NCBI GenBank assembly: GCA_027625915.1
Contig: JANTQA010000023.1
Span: forward strand, 21,204,001-21,268,000
DNA: 64,000 bases
Origin: Anaeramoeba flamelloides
Lineage: Eukaryota > Metamonada > Anaeramoebidae
Direction: 5' to 3'
Below the pieces are notes generated by a model. The model was not told the DNA's origin and ran no database searches. It worked only from the letters and a program-made list of their open reading frames with translations. Positions 43,707 through 54,098 of the stretch are shown here, piece by piece (position 1 is the first letter of the stretch; each line of letters begins with the position of its first letter). The translations under genes were made by a program, and so were the position numbers.

Positions 43707-44492
43707 ATACAATCAACAAAAATATTTTTAATAAAAAAATAATCACATTATTCAATAAACTCCTTTCAGTGTTTTGTCTTACATAAACTTCACATTTTTT
43801 TTATTGTATAATATTTACTTCAAAAAACAAAAAAAAATATAACCATATTTTATTTATATCATATGATTTTATAAATTTATGATTTTAGGTTTGTTCTAAT
43901 CAATGTTTTGAATGGTGTAAAATATTATTTGAGGTAAAAAAATGAAAAGTAAATAAATAAATAAAAACTTCAAATTAACCTATCAAAAAATCTCTAATAT
44001 AAAAAATTAGCACTAAATGATCTACTCTAATAATTAACTATTCTTTTTTAAAATGAGAGGAAAAATAAAAAGAGAAACTTTCTTATTTTAGAACTTTGTT
44101 TATTTCAATTTGTAATAAAATGAAAATTTGTCAAATAAAATAGCTAAAACTTTTACAAAAAAGATCAAAAAAAACAAAAAAAAAAAAAATTAGATCTATG
44201 TATTAATTATTATTAAAGAATCAAATGAGCAACAAAAAAACCTAAATTAATTAGAATAATAATCCAAAAAAAAAACAAAATAAAATAAATAAAGCCAGTG
44301 TATTAATTAAAAAAGGGATTAACTGTAAACCGAAAAAAATTAAATGATAAAAATAAATCAGGAATTAAAGATTAATTAAAATTATTTAATATTCATAATA
44401 ATAATGGATATATAAATAAATATATATTTATTTAGATAAGATATATATATATTTATTTAGATAAGATATATATAAAAAAAAACATTTTGAGT

Positions 44493-45533
44493 TTATAGAT
44501 AATCTAAGATATTGTTTGGCATTTCTTCAACTTGTGTATCATAAAATTGTTCCAAATCTCGAAGTGTTTCAACATCCTGGCTGGTGATCAGATTGATTGC
44601 AACCCCCTTTCTACCGAATCGACCACCTCTACCGATTCTATGGATATAGTTTTCTCTGTTTGTGGGTAAATCGTAATTGATTACTAAGGAGACTTGTTGG
44701 ACATCAATACCACGAGCCAACAAATCTGTTGTGATCAAAATTCTACTAGATCCTGATCTGAACTCTTTCATGATTACATTTCTTTTATCTTGGTCCATTT
44801 CACCATGGATGGAGGAAACGGTGTAATCTTCTTCATTTAATTTGTATTCAAGTTCTTCGACAATGTCTTTGGTATTACAAAAGATTACTGTTTGAGTGAT
44901 ATTGATGACCTTGTAGAGATCCATCAAGGTTTGGAATTTATAGTTTTCCTTTTCAACGTCAATGTAAAACTGTTTAATACCCTCAAGTGTTAATTCTTCT
45001 TTTTTGACAAGGATTTTGATTGGATCTCTCATGAATTTGGATGTTACCTTGTGAACACCGCTTGGCATTGTTGCACTTGACAAGACAACTTGCACTTCAG
45101 ACTCCAAAATTTGGAAGATTTCGTAGATTTTTTCTTTAAAGCCTCTGCTCAGCATTTCGTCTGCTTCGTCAAGAACAAATGTTTTGATGTCTTTGGTTTT
45201 TAAGACATGTTCTTCCATCATATGAATGACTCTCCCTGGGGTTCCGACAACAATATGAACACCCTCTCGAAGTTTTTTCATGTCAACTTCAATTGGGACA
45301 CCTCCAATACAGCAATGCACTTTGATCCCCAAAAATTCTCCTAAATTCTCAACAACGTCCATTGTTTGCTTGGCAAGCTCCCTTGTTGGTGAAAGAATTA
45401 ATGCTTGTGTTTTGTTTAATTTTGGATCGATTCTTTCAAGCGTTCCAATAGCAAAAGTGGCAGTTTTTCCAGTTCCACTCTGGGCTTGGGCAATCACATC
45501 TCTTCCTTTCACAATTGGTACAATGGCCTCTTG

Positions 45534-45569
<36 letters not shown>

Positions 45570-46128
45570 GTTTGATTTAGTTTTTTTTTTTTTTGGGGTT
45601 TGTTTTTATTGGGAAGAAATGAAAAAAAATTTGAATAATAAATAAATTGTTGAAGGAAAAAAGAAAAAAAATTTTCTCTGAAAAGTAAAGCAAAAATCGT
45701 AAAAAAAAAAAAAAAAAAAATTCAAATTGTTCGACAAAAACACTTTCGTTTCTTCTCTTCATTTGAATTTTCACAGAAGGTTTTTTTTTAAAGATTTTGA
45801 AAAGTTTTTATTTTTTTAGTGTTTTTTTTTTTTCAATTACAAAAAGATATTTACTTTGTTGGATTTTTGAAGGATACTCAAAACCATAGGAAACAATTCC
45901 GTGAAGAATATTTTCTTTTAAACCCATATCATCAAAACTTTCGTGGATTTCGTCATAATTGGATTCAATAACTTCGTTTTCTTCTGGGTGATATCTTGAT
46001 CCACCTCTTCTTTGGTTATATCCACCTCTTTGTCTCCTATTATTATAATTATTATTATTTTCTCGATAATTTCGTTCTCCACCTCTTCTTCGTCCTTCGT
46101 ATTGTTTTCTAGAATTTCTCTCAGACAT
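44493..46128 (-). CDS. eIF4A-family DEAD-box RNA helicase
   Basis: ATP-dependent RNA helicase of the eIF4A / eIF4A-III group (translation initiation, or exon-junction complex). Exon 1 is 46128-45855, exon 2 is 45529-44493, with a 325-bp GT-AG intron; the joined codon restores [18 protein letters not shown]. Product 436 residues. The core is complete: Q motif [10 protein letters not shown], motif I AQSGTGKT (107-114), PTRELA, TPGR, DEAD (about 213-216), SAT, RGIDV and [11 protein letters not shown]; it ends [12 protein letters not shown] as eIF4A does. Odd point: the first ~45 residues are an Arg/Gly/Asn-rich tail ([30 protein letters not shown]) not usual in eIF4[15 protein letters not shown] favours this family; eIF4A versus eIF4A-III is not decided. 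T runs fill the intron. Confidence 0.95.
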
Positions 46129-46309
46129 ATTCTATCAAAAAACAAAAAAAAAATAATTGTGTAAAAAAAAGCTGTATAAAAAAGAGAAAGTTAAAAAAAA
46201 AATGAAAAAAATTTAAAAAATTGAGATTTATTTATGGTTTTAAGTTAAGTTTTATTTGTATTGGAAGATTTTGTTGTCTTAAAAAACAATTCTATTTTTT
46301 CATTAATTA

Positions 46310-46472
46310 CTGGTATTTGAATAATAAATGGGATTTTTTTTCACTTCATTTTTAATTTCTCTTTTTTAAGTGAACATAGATCAAGAACCTCTTTCTTTAA
46401 GAACTATATTTATAAAAAAAAAATATGGAAAAGGTAGTGAAAATTCTTTCTCTTTTAGAATTCAAATACCAG
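46310..46472. repeat. Family D element, solo copy
   Basis: 163 bp between TA dinucleotides: CTGGTATTTGAATAATAAAT at left, TTAGAATTCAAATACCAG at right. It stands outside family C and so proves that D moves as its own unit. Confidence 0.85.
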
Positions 46473-46959
46473 TAAGAAACAATATTTTTTGTTGAATAAT
46501 TCTTTTTCGTTTTGAATTAAAATTAACAAATTATCACTCTACACTTAACTTTGTCGACTTTTGCCAGAACAAAATCACAGCCAGTTAACATAATAATTTT
46601 TTTTATTGACAAAATAGCAAATTCTCGTTTTGTAAAAAATAAAAAAAGCTATAATGGAAATAAGAACACATAAATTTTAATTCATGAACCATATCTTTTG
46701 CTGAGATTCTGAAAAGTTATGATGGAAAATGTCAGAAAGACTTTATAATTTTGAAAAGAAGTGGGGTTGTGAGGATAGCTCTTGACTAAATCGGAATTTT
46801 AAAAGGGTTAAGATTTCAACAAATTATCGTTTTTTTTCAATCCTTCAAAATTTCATTCATTTAGGATTCAAAAGTCTACCCACAAGACATACCAATACCA
46901 CACCGTATAAAAAAACAACCACACAAATAAATAGAGATTACATAATTTCTAATCTTTGT

Positions 46960-47045
46960 ACTGGAAATTTCTTTTAATTACAAAAAATTGAAAATGAAGT
47001 GAAAATAGTCCCATTTAATATTCAAATAATAGTTGAGATATTTTC
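46960..47045. repeat. Partial family D copy
   Basis: GAAAATGAAGTGAAAATAG followed by TTTAATATTCAAATAATAG, one arm of family D only. Confidence 0.55.
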
Positions 47046-47169
47046 ATGAGTTGTAGTTTTAAATTTGATCTACGTCAAAAGTTGAGGTTGAACTTGAACA
47101 ATTACTAAGAAATGTTGAATCAAACTTTTTTGAAGATGATTTTTTTGAAATATTCCGATTTTCGCTTTA

Positions 47170-47727
47170 ATTTTTACAATCTCTGAAATCTGAGAAGCGA
47201 TTATCTTGTATCAGGTGTGTCAAGTTGTTAATTTGGTTCTTTTTTGATTGATCTTGTCTTGGTATGGGTTTTAATAGTGGTTCAAAAAGCTTTTTTTGGT
47301 CAATTTTTTTTTTTCCGAAATTCTAATTGAAGAGTGTAAGACAATCTGGTGGGTAGATAAGTTCTAAAGAATGTATTTAGGTTTTTGGGTTGTCAATTGA
47401 AATTTTTATTTCCCTTTTACAAAATTACCTAAAACCAAAAAATATAAATTTTTAAAAACTCCAAATAAGATCAAAAATAAATCAAAATTTTCTTCTACAA
47501 CCCAAAAATCTAAATACATTCTTCAACGCATCTACCAAACTATTTGTCTTACACTCTTCAATTCAGATTTTGAAAAAAAAAAAAATAAAATGCCAAAAAC
47601 TGCCTTTTTGAACTACTATTAAAATCGATACCAAATCCAAGATCAATCAGATGAAATCTCAAATTAACAATTCACAACTCTTCATACAAGATAGTCTTTT
47701 TTTCGAATATCAGGGATTGTAAACCTT
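47170..47727. repeat. Foldback element with ~230-bp arms
   Basis: Left arm about 47170-47405, right arm about 47490-47727. Paired words include GAAGAGTGTAAGACAA against TTGTCTTACACTCTTC, AATGTATTTAGGTTTTTGGG against the mirror with one change, and TTTTAATAGTGGTTCAAAAA against TTTTTGAACTACTATTAAAA. Ends: TTTACAATCTCTGA / TCAGGGATTGTAAA. A half copy lies at 31640-31850. Confidence 0.8.
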
Positions 47728-49644
47728 AAATAATCATTTTTTTTCAATTAAAAAATGAAAATTTTTAGTTCTCATTCCCAAATATTTTTCTCGATTTTAA
47801 GTCGAAAGAAAACTCAAAGATCTTGACAACATTGTTTAGAAATGATATTTTTTGACAAAAAATTATCTCTTCTTTAGAACTCTTTAAGACAAAATTTTTA
47901 CACTCGAATTTGATTGTAGCAGTTATAAATAATATTCATTTTGGAAATTGAAATAACAATTTTCATTTATGAATTTAAAAAATAATAGTAATCAGTGTTT
48001 CAAATTCCTCTCAGTGTTTTCTTTTTATTCCAAAAATTTCACAGAAAATATCACCAAAATTAACAATAAACAATATGTAAACTCTGATACTGGTTTCGTA
48101 AAGTAAAACCATCAAAAATGCAATTCATAAAATAAAAGATCAATTAGTAAATTTTGTTAAATCAAGAGTGAATTTTTGAGAAAATTTTAAACTTGAAAAT
48201 ACCAAACAATCACCTCAAAAAATTATGAATAGTTTTGAACTAATTTCAGAACAATATAAAATTCACTCACAAAATCAACAAGTTAACCCCCAAAGCCAAC
48301 ATTACAGCAATTATATAGTTGGATATGAGCTAGGTGCTGCATTGAAACAAGAATGAAAACCAACAAAGCATTTTATTTGTAATATAGGTTTTATTTTCGA
48401 ATCGTCTTTTTTTGTACACATTTAGGATCTTTTATTGAAGTGTGCTACAAAGTTTTCCAAATAAAACTGAAAATAGATCTACTATTGGTTTTTAACTTTT
48501 TTTACTTTTCTCATAAACTTTTTTATAATACTTTTTTAAAATGATTTTATTAGGAACTTTGTGCTTTATTTGATACATAAATCCCATTTCAAAACCATTG
48601 CCCAGTTAAAAATCAAAATTTGAAAATAAAAATATTTTTATAAATTGAAGATATCAATTAAAATATAAAAATTACAATTTTAATATTCAGCTCGATACAC
48701 TAGATATATTTGTTTTTAGTCTAAAAATAAAATAAAAAAAAGTATAAAAAAAAATAATAAAAAATTGGGCTATTTATTAAGAAATTAAATTTATATTTAA
48801 AAATAGAATATGAAATAACAATAACATTTTAATTTATTTTCCGATTTAATGTCTTGTTTGGTGCCAAAAACCCAGAAAAAAAAAATGAAAAAACTATTAA
48901 ACATATATGACCTTTTCACACACACTCTCGTTAACCAATATATAGATAAACCAAATTTCATAATAAATGGCCCATCTTACATTCGAATTTTGAAATTCTT
49001 TTATATCGTTACAAAGTTTTTCCTCTCACAATGAAAAGTTTGCAAATGAATCATTTTTTCTCTTTTTTATTCTTTCAATAGTGTTTTGTTAAAATGGAAA
49101 ATGAAAATGAAAATTTGGAAACAAGTAACAGATGAATTAATAAAAAAAATGGTTTCAAAGATGAAAAAGAGATTAGATTTAATATTCATTTGGAAGGGGA
49201 ATCAATAAATGAGTTTTATTATTTTTTTAAATTTCTATTTTTTATGTAATGCTTCTTTCAAAATAAATGGCCCAATTTTTTTAACAGTTTTATTTATTTT
49301 TTTTTCATTTATTTTTAGACAAAAAATAAATATCTCTTGAGTATAGTATTGAATATTAAAATCTAAATTTTTATATTATAATAGATAAATTCAATTTTTA
49401 AAAATATTTTTCTTAAAATTTGCTTTTTAATGGGCAAATGATTTTGAAAGATAGTTTATATATAAATATATTTCAAGTACAATTCTTAAAACTAAGACAA
49501 TTTTTTTTTTTATATTAATATTCAAGTTGAAAAAAAAAAAGATTATACATTATTACAACCAATCTATTTTGTGCGATATTAGTTTTTTTTTGAACCTTAT
49601 TAAGATGATTTTGTGCCTTCTATTTGACCTTTGAGTACATACTA

Positions 49645-49840
49645 CAGCCAGTTTCACTTTTAGGGCACAAAATTTCAACGAAATTTAAGGCACAAAAAAA
49701 ACCTCAAAATAAGTCACAAAATTCAGATTCTCGTAAAAATAAATTGTAAAAAAAAAATTCGAAATTTTGTGCCTTAATTTGAGATTTTTTTGTTCCTTAA
49801 ATTTCGTTGAAAGTTTGTACCTTAAAAGTGAAACTGACTG
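49645..49840. repeat. Family F MITE, copy 5
   Basis: 196 bp from CAGCCAGTTTCACTTTTAGG to AAAAGTGAAACTGACTG, flanked by TA on both sides. Confidence 0.9.
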
Positions 49841-49894
49841 TAAACATTCCTAGGATTATATTATATATTGGTTTGTTTGTAAACAGCTTCAGAT

Positions 49895-50965
49895 TTTAAA
49901 CTTTGTTACAGTCAAACGCACCCAACATTGTTTTAAAAATACCAATTAAACTAAAAATCAAAATTTTCCACACAGCTAAAACGTTCCAAACAATCACAAT
50001 AATACAATTTCATTGAAATTGGAGATAATTTTGATTTTTGAAAAATATGAAAATCATTTTTTCATCTTTTAGTTTTTATTTTCATTTCATTGATTAAATT
50101 ACGTAATTTGTTTCGTTCGATCAAAATTTGTTTGAACAATTGATATTATATTTAAGCCGGGTTGTACCAAATAGAAGAACTCAAATAAAATTAATTGGTA
50201 GTATCTGGCCCTTTGATCGATCAATATTTCTAATAGAATTTCAACAAATTTACCAATGTATTTTTTTGTTTTGCTCTCTCCAAAATTTTTAACACACCCT
50301 TGATTTATTTGTATTGATAATTATTTATTTATTGTTTTGTGAGTATTGTAATTTATGAACAAGTGTTAAAATTTCAATTAGTAAATGGTTCTAATTTGGT
50401 AAATCTTTTTGAATTGATTAAATAAGTTTTTTTTTTCACAAATCGAATTTTGGTGTGTTAAAAATTTTGAATTGGGGTTTAGTATTTATAATTAACCTTT
50501 GGAATAAATAAGAAATAAGCAGAATAATGCCCACCAAAGAATAGCTAATATATACATACAATCAAACTAATAACCAATATATTTTCTTAAAAATTGAAAA
50601 ACCCAAAATTCTTCACACCTATTGAGAAAAAAAAAACAATTTACGTTTAGATCTCCAATTGAAGACCAAATAAAATTCCAATAGAAATGACCAAGATTTC
50701 TCTAAAATAAACCCCACTCTTCCTATAACAGTAGAGTAAAAAATTTTTTTTAGCAAGATGTTTTCAATCTTGAGATAAAAAAATATATTTTAAATGAATT
50801 TGAAAAAATAAAAAAGACAATGTACAAAAAGGTGTAAAAATAATTTCAATTTTGAAATTTTGAAATAATATTTTTCTATTAATATCCATTTAAACACTTT
50901 AAACAGGCGTAATTCGCGCATTGCAGATGGGTACCCCCCCTGATCTGAAAATGGTTTACTTATTT
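49895..50965 (+). repeat. Family C element interrupted by family E
   Basis: The left end AAACTTTGTTACAGTCAAAC at about 49897 and the continuation TATTTATAATTAACCTTTGG at about 50483 are adjacent in the intact family C copy (33151). The intervening 531 bp are a family E element. The right end, GATGGGTACC...CTGATCTGAAAATG, is diverged. It lacks the family D insertion. Confidence 0.75.
49949..50479 (+). repeat. Family E element, copy 1 (nested in family C)
   Basis: 531 bp between TA dinucleotides (49947-49948, 50480-50481). Ends AACTAAAAATCAAAATTTTC at left and, reversed, AACCCCAATTCAAAATTTTT at right: imperfect inverted repeats. Its inverted twin is 62620-63151. No ORF is shared, so it is non-autonomous. 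Confidence 0.85.
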
Positions 50966-52637
50966 GCTTTAAATTGATATTTATTGTTCTGGTATTCCAT
51001 TCTAACTAATTAAATTTGAAATTAAGTTAGAAAATGTTCAAAAATCAATAGATAATTATGCTAATAAATATAAATAATTTCAAATCACAACATATTTTAT
51101 TTCATTTTTCTCTGTATATCAAAATATAATTTAGTTTAGCATTGGAATGAAATCTAATATTAATATATATATATATTAGATTTAGTTTATTATATTTTCA
51201 AAACACATCAAAATTTTGATACTTGTAAATTTTTTTTTTAAAAATCCTCAAAATGTCTAAAAACTACCACATTTTAATTTTTTTTTAATTATCACCCCTT
51301 TAAATCATTTTTAGATGTTAAGCTAATGTGTTTCACTCCCCACATATTTTAAAATATGAACTACCCTTAATAAACACCTCAACAAAAATGGCAATATAGA
51401 GATTATCTTATGAAAAATTAACACTCTTTGCGCATGACATTAAGCTGTTGATATAATATAATTCTTCATCTTTAATAGGTTAAAAAAAAATAATTTTTAA
51501 AATAATCCGTTAAAATCATCTGAATTTGGCCAAAAAAGTGTTATAGATTGAAAAAAAAAAATCATAATAAATAAGGAATTTTTTTTTTTTTTTTTTGGTT
51601 TTATTTCAATTTTGAAAAATATCCAATTAGTTAGTTTCCAAAATCCAGCAACTAAAAAAAGATTCATTAGAATCATATTTGATTTTTTTTGTTTGGTGGT
51701 TCGAAAATCAGAATATTCAGACAAAGTCCACTAAAATAACAATTGATTTTTTTTTTTCTTTTGATTTAAAAAATTGCCTTTATAATTATGGGATTTTGAA
51801 AATATATTAAATGGGGAAAAAGTAAAAAACACTTTGTTTTTTTTTCTTTTGAAGTCTTTATACCAACAAAAAAAAATGAAATTGATGGTTTTTGAACACC
51901 TTTAAACACTTTGTACTTGTAAATATATGACGCCAACCTGCTTAAATTACCCTTTGACAGATATTATAATTCAAAAATGTGTAAATATATGGATTCTCTT
52001 TGGTATCTAAAGATTATTATTTTACTATACTAATATGAACAACGGTTGATGAAATTAAATAGTCAATGAATTACTAAATTTCTAATTAAATTAAAAAAGA
52101 TTATGAATTTGTTTGGAATTTTTTAAAGAAATAGAAAAGATTAATTCAAAAAATAAAATTTTTCCAAAAAAAAAGATAGTTGATAATATTTTTTTTATCT
52201 CTTGGGGATAAACTTAAAAGCATAACCTTTTGATTTATAAACCAAATTTTAATTATACATGTTTTATAATGGAAAAAAAAATTTTTTTAAAAGCTTTTTT
52301 GACATACTTTTTGATCGTAACTTTACGATCTAGCTGATTTTCTTTTTATAAAAACAAGAAACATTAAAATTTTGAAGAATTTAATTTTATTTTAGATTAT
52401 TATTCGCTAATATGATGAAATATTTAATTAGAAATAAATATCATATTGGATATATAAATAAAGGCATGGTTGCCTTAAAGACTTTTGAAAAAAAGAAGAA
52501 GGAGAAAATTAAAATCAGTTTTTTTTGAAATAACTGAAAAAAAATTTCGTAATCAAAAAATAAATTTATCAACACCCATTATTTTTTGGATCTTTAATTC
52601 TTGTGTTATCAAAATTTCTATAAACAAAAAGAAATTA

Positions 52638-52690
52638 TTAAAAGAAGAAGAAGAAGAAGAAGAAAAAGAAGAATAGGGAGAAGGTGAAGA
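52638..52690. repeat. AAG-rich microsatellite-like tract
   Basis: GAAGAAGAAGAAGAAGAAG followed by related AAG/GAA units. Confidence 0.8.
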
Positions 52691-52897
52691 AAGATAATGA
52701 ATTATAGAATGGATGGTTGAATAAATTAATAAACAAAGGGGAGTTATTTAAAAAAAAAGGAATTGAAAGAAAATTAAGAAAGAATTTGTTGATTTGCGAA
52801 TTAATAAAGAAAGAAAATAAGCAAATACTCACCGAATTAAGAAAGTAAATCATTACATTAGTAAGTGGCAATTTCTGTAAATATTGATAATAAAATA

Positions 52898-53926
52898 AAC
52901 TCAATTCCAAAAAATGGGACACAAAAAAAAAATTACATTCATAAAAATATACTCCAAAATACATGATACTTAAACATTAAAATAATAAAAGACCCGAAAA
53001 TATTTAATTAATACTATTTATATATTTTATAGTAAATTTAAAATTCAATTCGAAAAATAAAAAAGAAAAAATAAAAAAAGGTGTACCCCTATTTTTGGAA
53101 CACGGTTACCAAAAAATCCATTTTTATTGAAAGAAAAATTAATAAAAACTATTAATAGATTCAGCTTGTCTTTTGATAACTAAATCTATCATTTTAAATA
53201 TAGAGTTTACTAATTTTCTAAGGTTTCCCAACTCAAAGTATTTCATACGTTAGTGAAAATTTTAAAAATTCTTCTTCATTTTTTGGTTACAATTTTTCAG
53301 TTTAGTATCCATAAATTCCCAATTGGATTTAAATTTGTGGAATTGGGGGTCAAGGGTCCAGAACATTACATCCCCAAATTTAAGTAAGTTTGAGTTTTTT
53401 TTTTTTGAAGTATGTGGACAAGCTCCATCCTTTTGGAAAATCCATTTCAACTCACTATATTCTGAATTAGCGAGTTGAATTACATTTGATTTTTTTGATA
53501 ATAGCATTAATATTACATTCAGTATTCACACTTCCATTAATGATAATAAGGTCTGTTTGTAGGCAATGTGCTCTAGTACCCCATATCATGATTTTTTTTC
53601 AAAAATTTTTTTCTCGATAAAAAAAGAATCTTTTTTCTTTTTGAGAGAAAAAAAAAATTTAAAGTGATCAGAATGAAAACTTTTAAATTTCATTTTAAAG
53701 TGATTTTGAGATTTTCGAAAAGTTTTGAAAAAAAAAGAATCCAAAAAAATCAAAAAAATTATTGAAAATCAAAAATCAAAAAATAATGAAAAAAATGATA
53801 AATAATTAACTTTAAAATTATTTACATTGATTGTTAATATCTAATGTTTCTATTTAAGAGTCAAATATCACTTTTCTTGGAATTGAATTGATTTTGAAGG
53901 TGTGCCCCAATTTTTGGAATTGAGTT
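52898..53926 (-). mobile_element. Tc1/mariner-like DNA transposon, decayed
   Basis: 1029 bp between TA dinucleotides (52896-52897, 53927-53928). Inverted ends AACTCAATTCCAAAAAATGG (left) and, reversed, AACTCAATTCCAAAAATTGG (right), then GGGCACACC. The minus strand holds transposase remains (53262-53605). A further end-like sequence, GGTGTACCCCTATTTTTGG, at about 53081 suggests a nested or rearranged relative. Confidence 0.8.
53262..53605 (-). pseudogene. Tc1-like transposase fragment
   Basis: Upstream part (about 53605-53500) reads KKIMIWGTRAHC then LQTDLIIINGSVNTE, the usual block between the first and second catalytic aspartates. After a frameshift at an A run near 53490, the 53507-53262 frame reads ELKWIFQKDGACPHTSK, matching the second-D motif W-QQDNAPCHTS, and later DPQFHKFKSNWEFMDTKLKN, matching the SPDLNPIENLW-like third-acid motif. 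The N-terminal DNA-binding part is not recognisable. Broken by at least one frameshift and N-terminal decay. Confidence 0.78.
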
Positions 53927-54098
53927 TATAATACAACAAATACAACAAAAAAAAAAAAAACAAATTCAATAAATAATAAATAATAAATAAAATAAATTGA
54001 ATAAATAAAACCAAAATAACAATTAATGTAGATCAAAGAATAAAAATTAAAAATTTTGGAATGTAAAATTTACATTTTTTGCCATTTTAGAATTTTGA

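Larger units (their letters stand above)
38034..44492. other. Intergenic, repeat-rich
   Basis: Holds a LINE 3' end (39736-40125), four family F elements (40560-40754, 40850-41043, 41603-41796, 43140-43335), an inverted family B copy (42130-42716), a (TA)n tract (43680-43706) and two copies of a TATTTATTTAGATAAGATAT unit at about 44420-44475 just past the eIF4A stop. No gene recognised. Confidence 0.5.
46129..54098. other. Intergenic, repeat-rich
   Basis: Holds a solo family D element (46310-46472), a partial D (about 46960-47045), a long foldback (47170-47727), a fifth family F element (49645-49840), a family C copy with nested E (49895-50965), an AAG-rich tract (about 52638-52690) and a relic Tc1/mariner element (52898-53926). 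The stretch 47730-49640 and 51000-52480 show nothing I can name. Confidence 0.5.

Noticed and set aside
48849-49034. 61-codon plus-strand frame
   Set aside because: Lysine/phenylalanine-rich, isolated, no domain; expected by chance in this much sequence.
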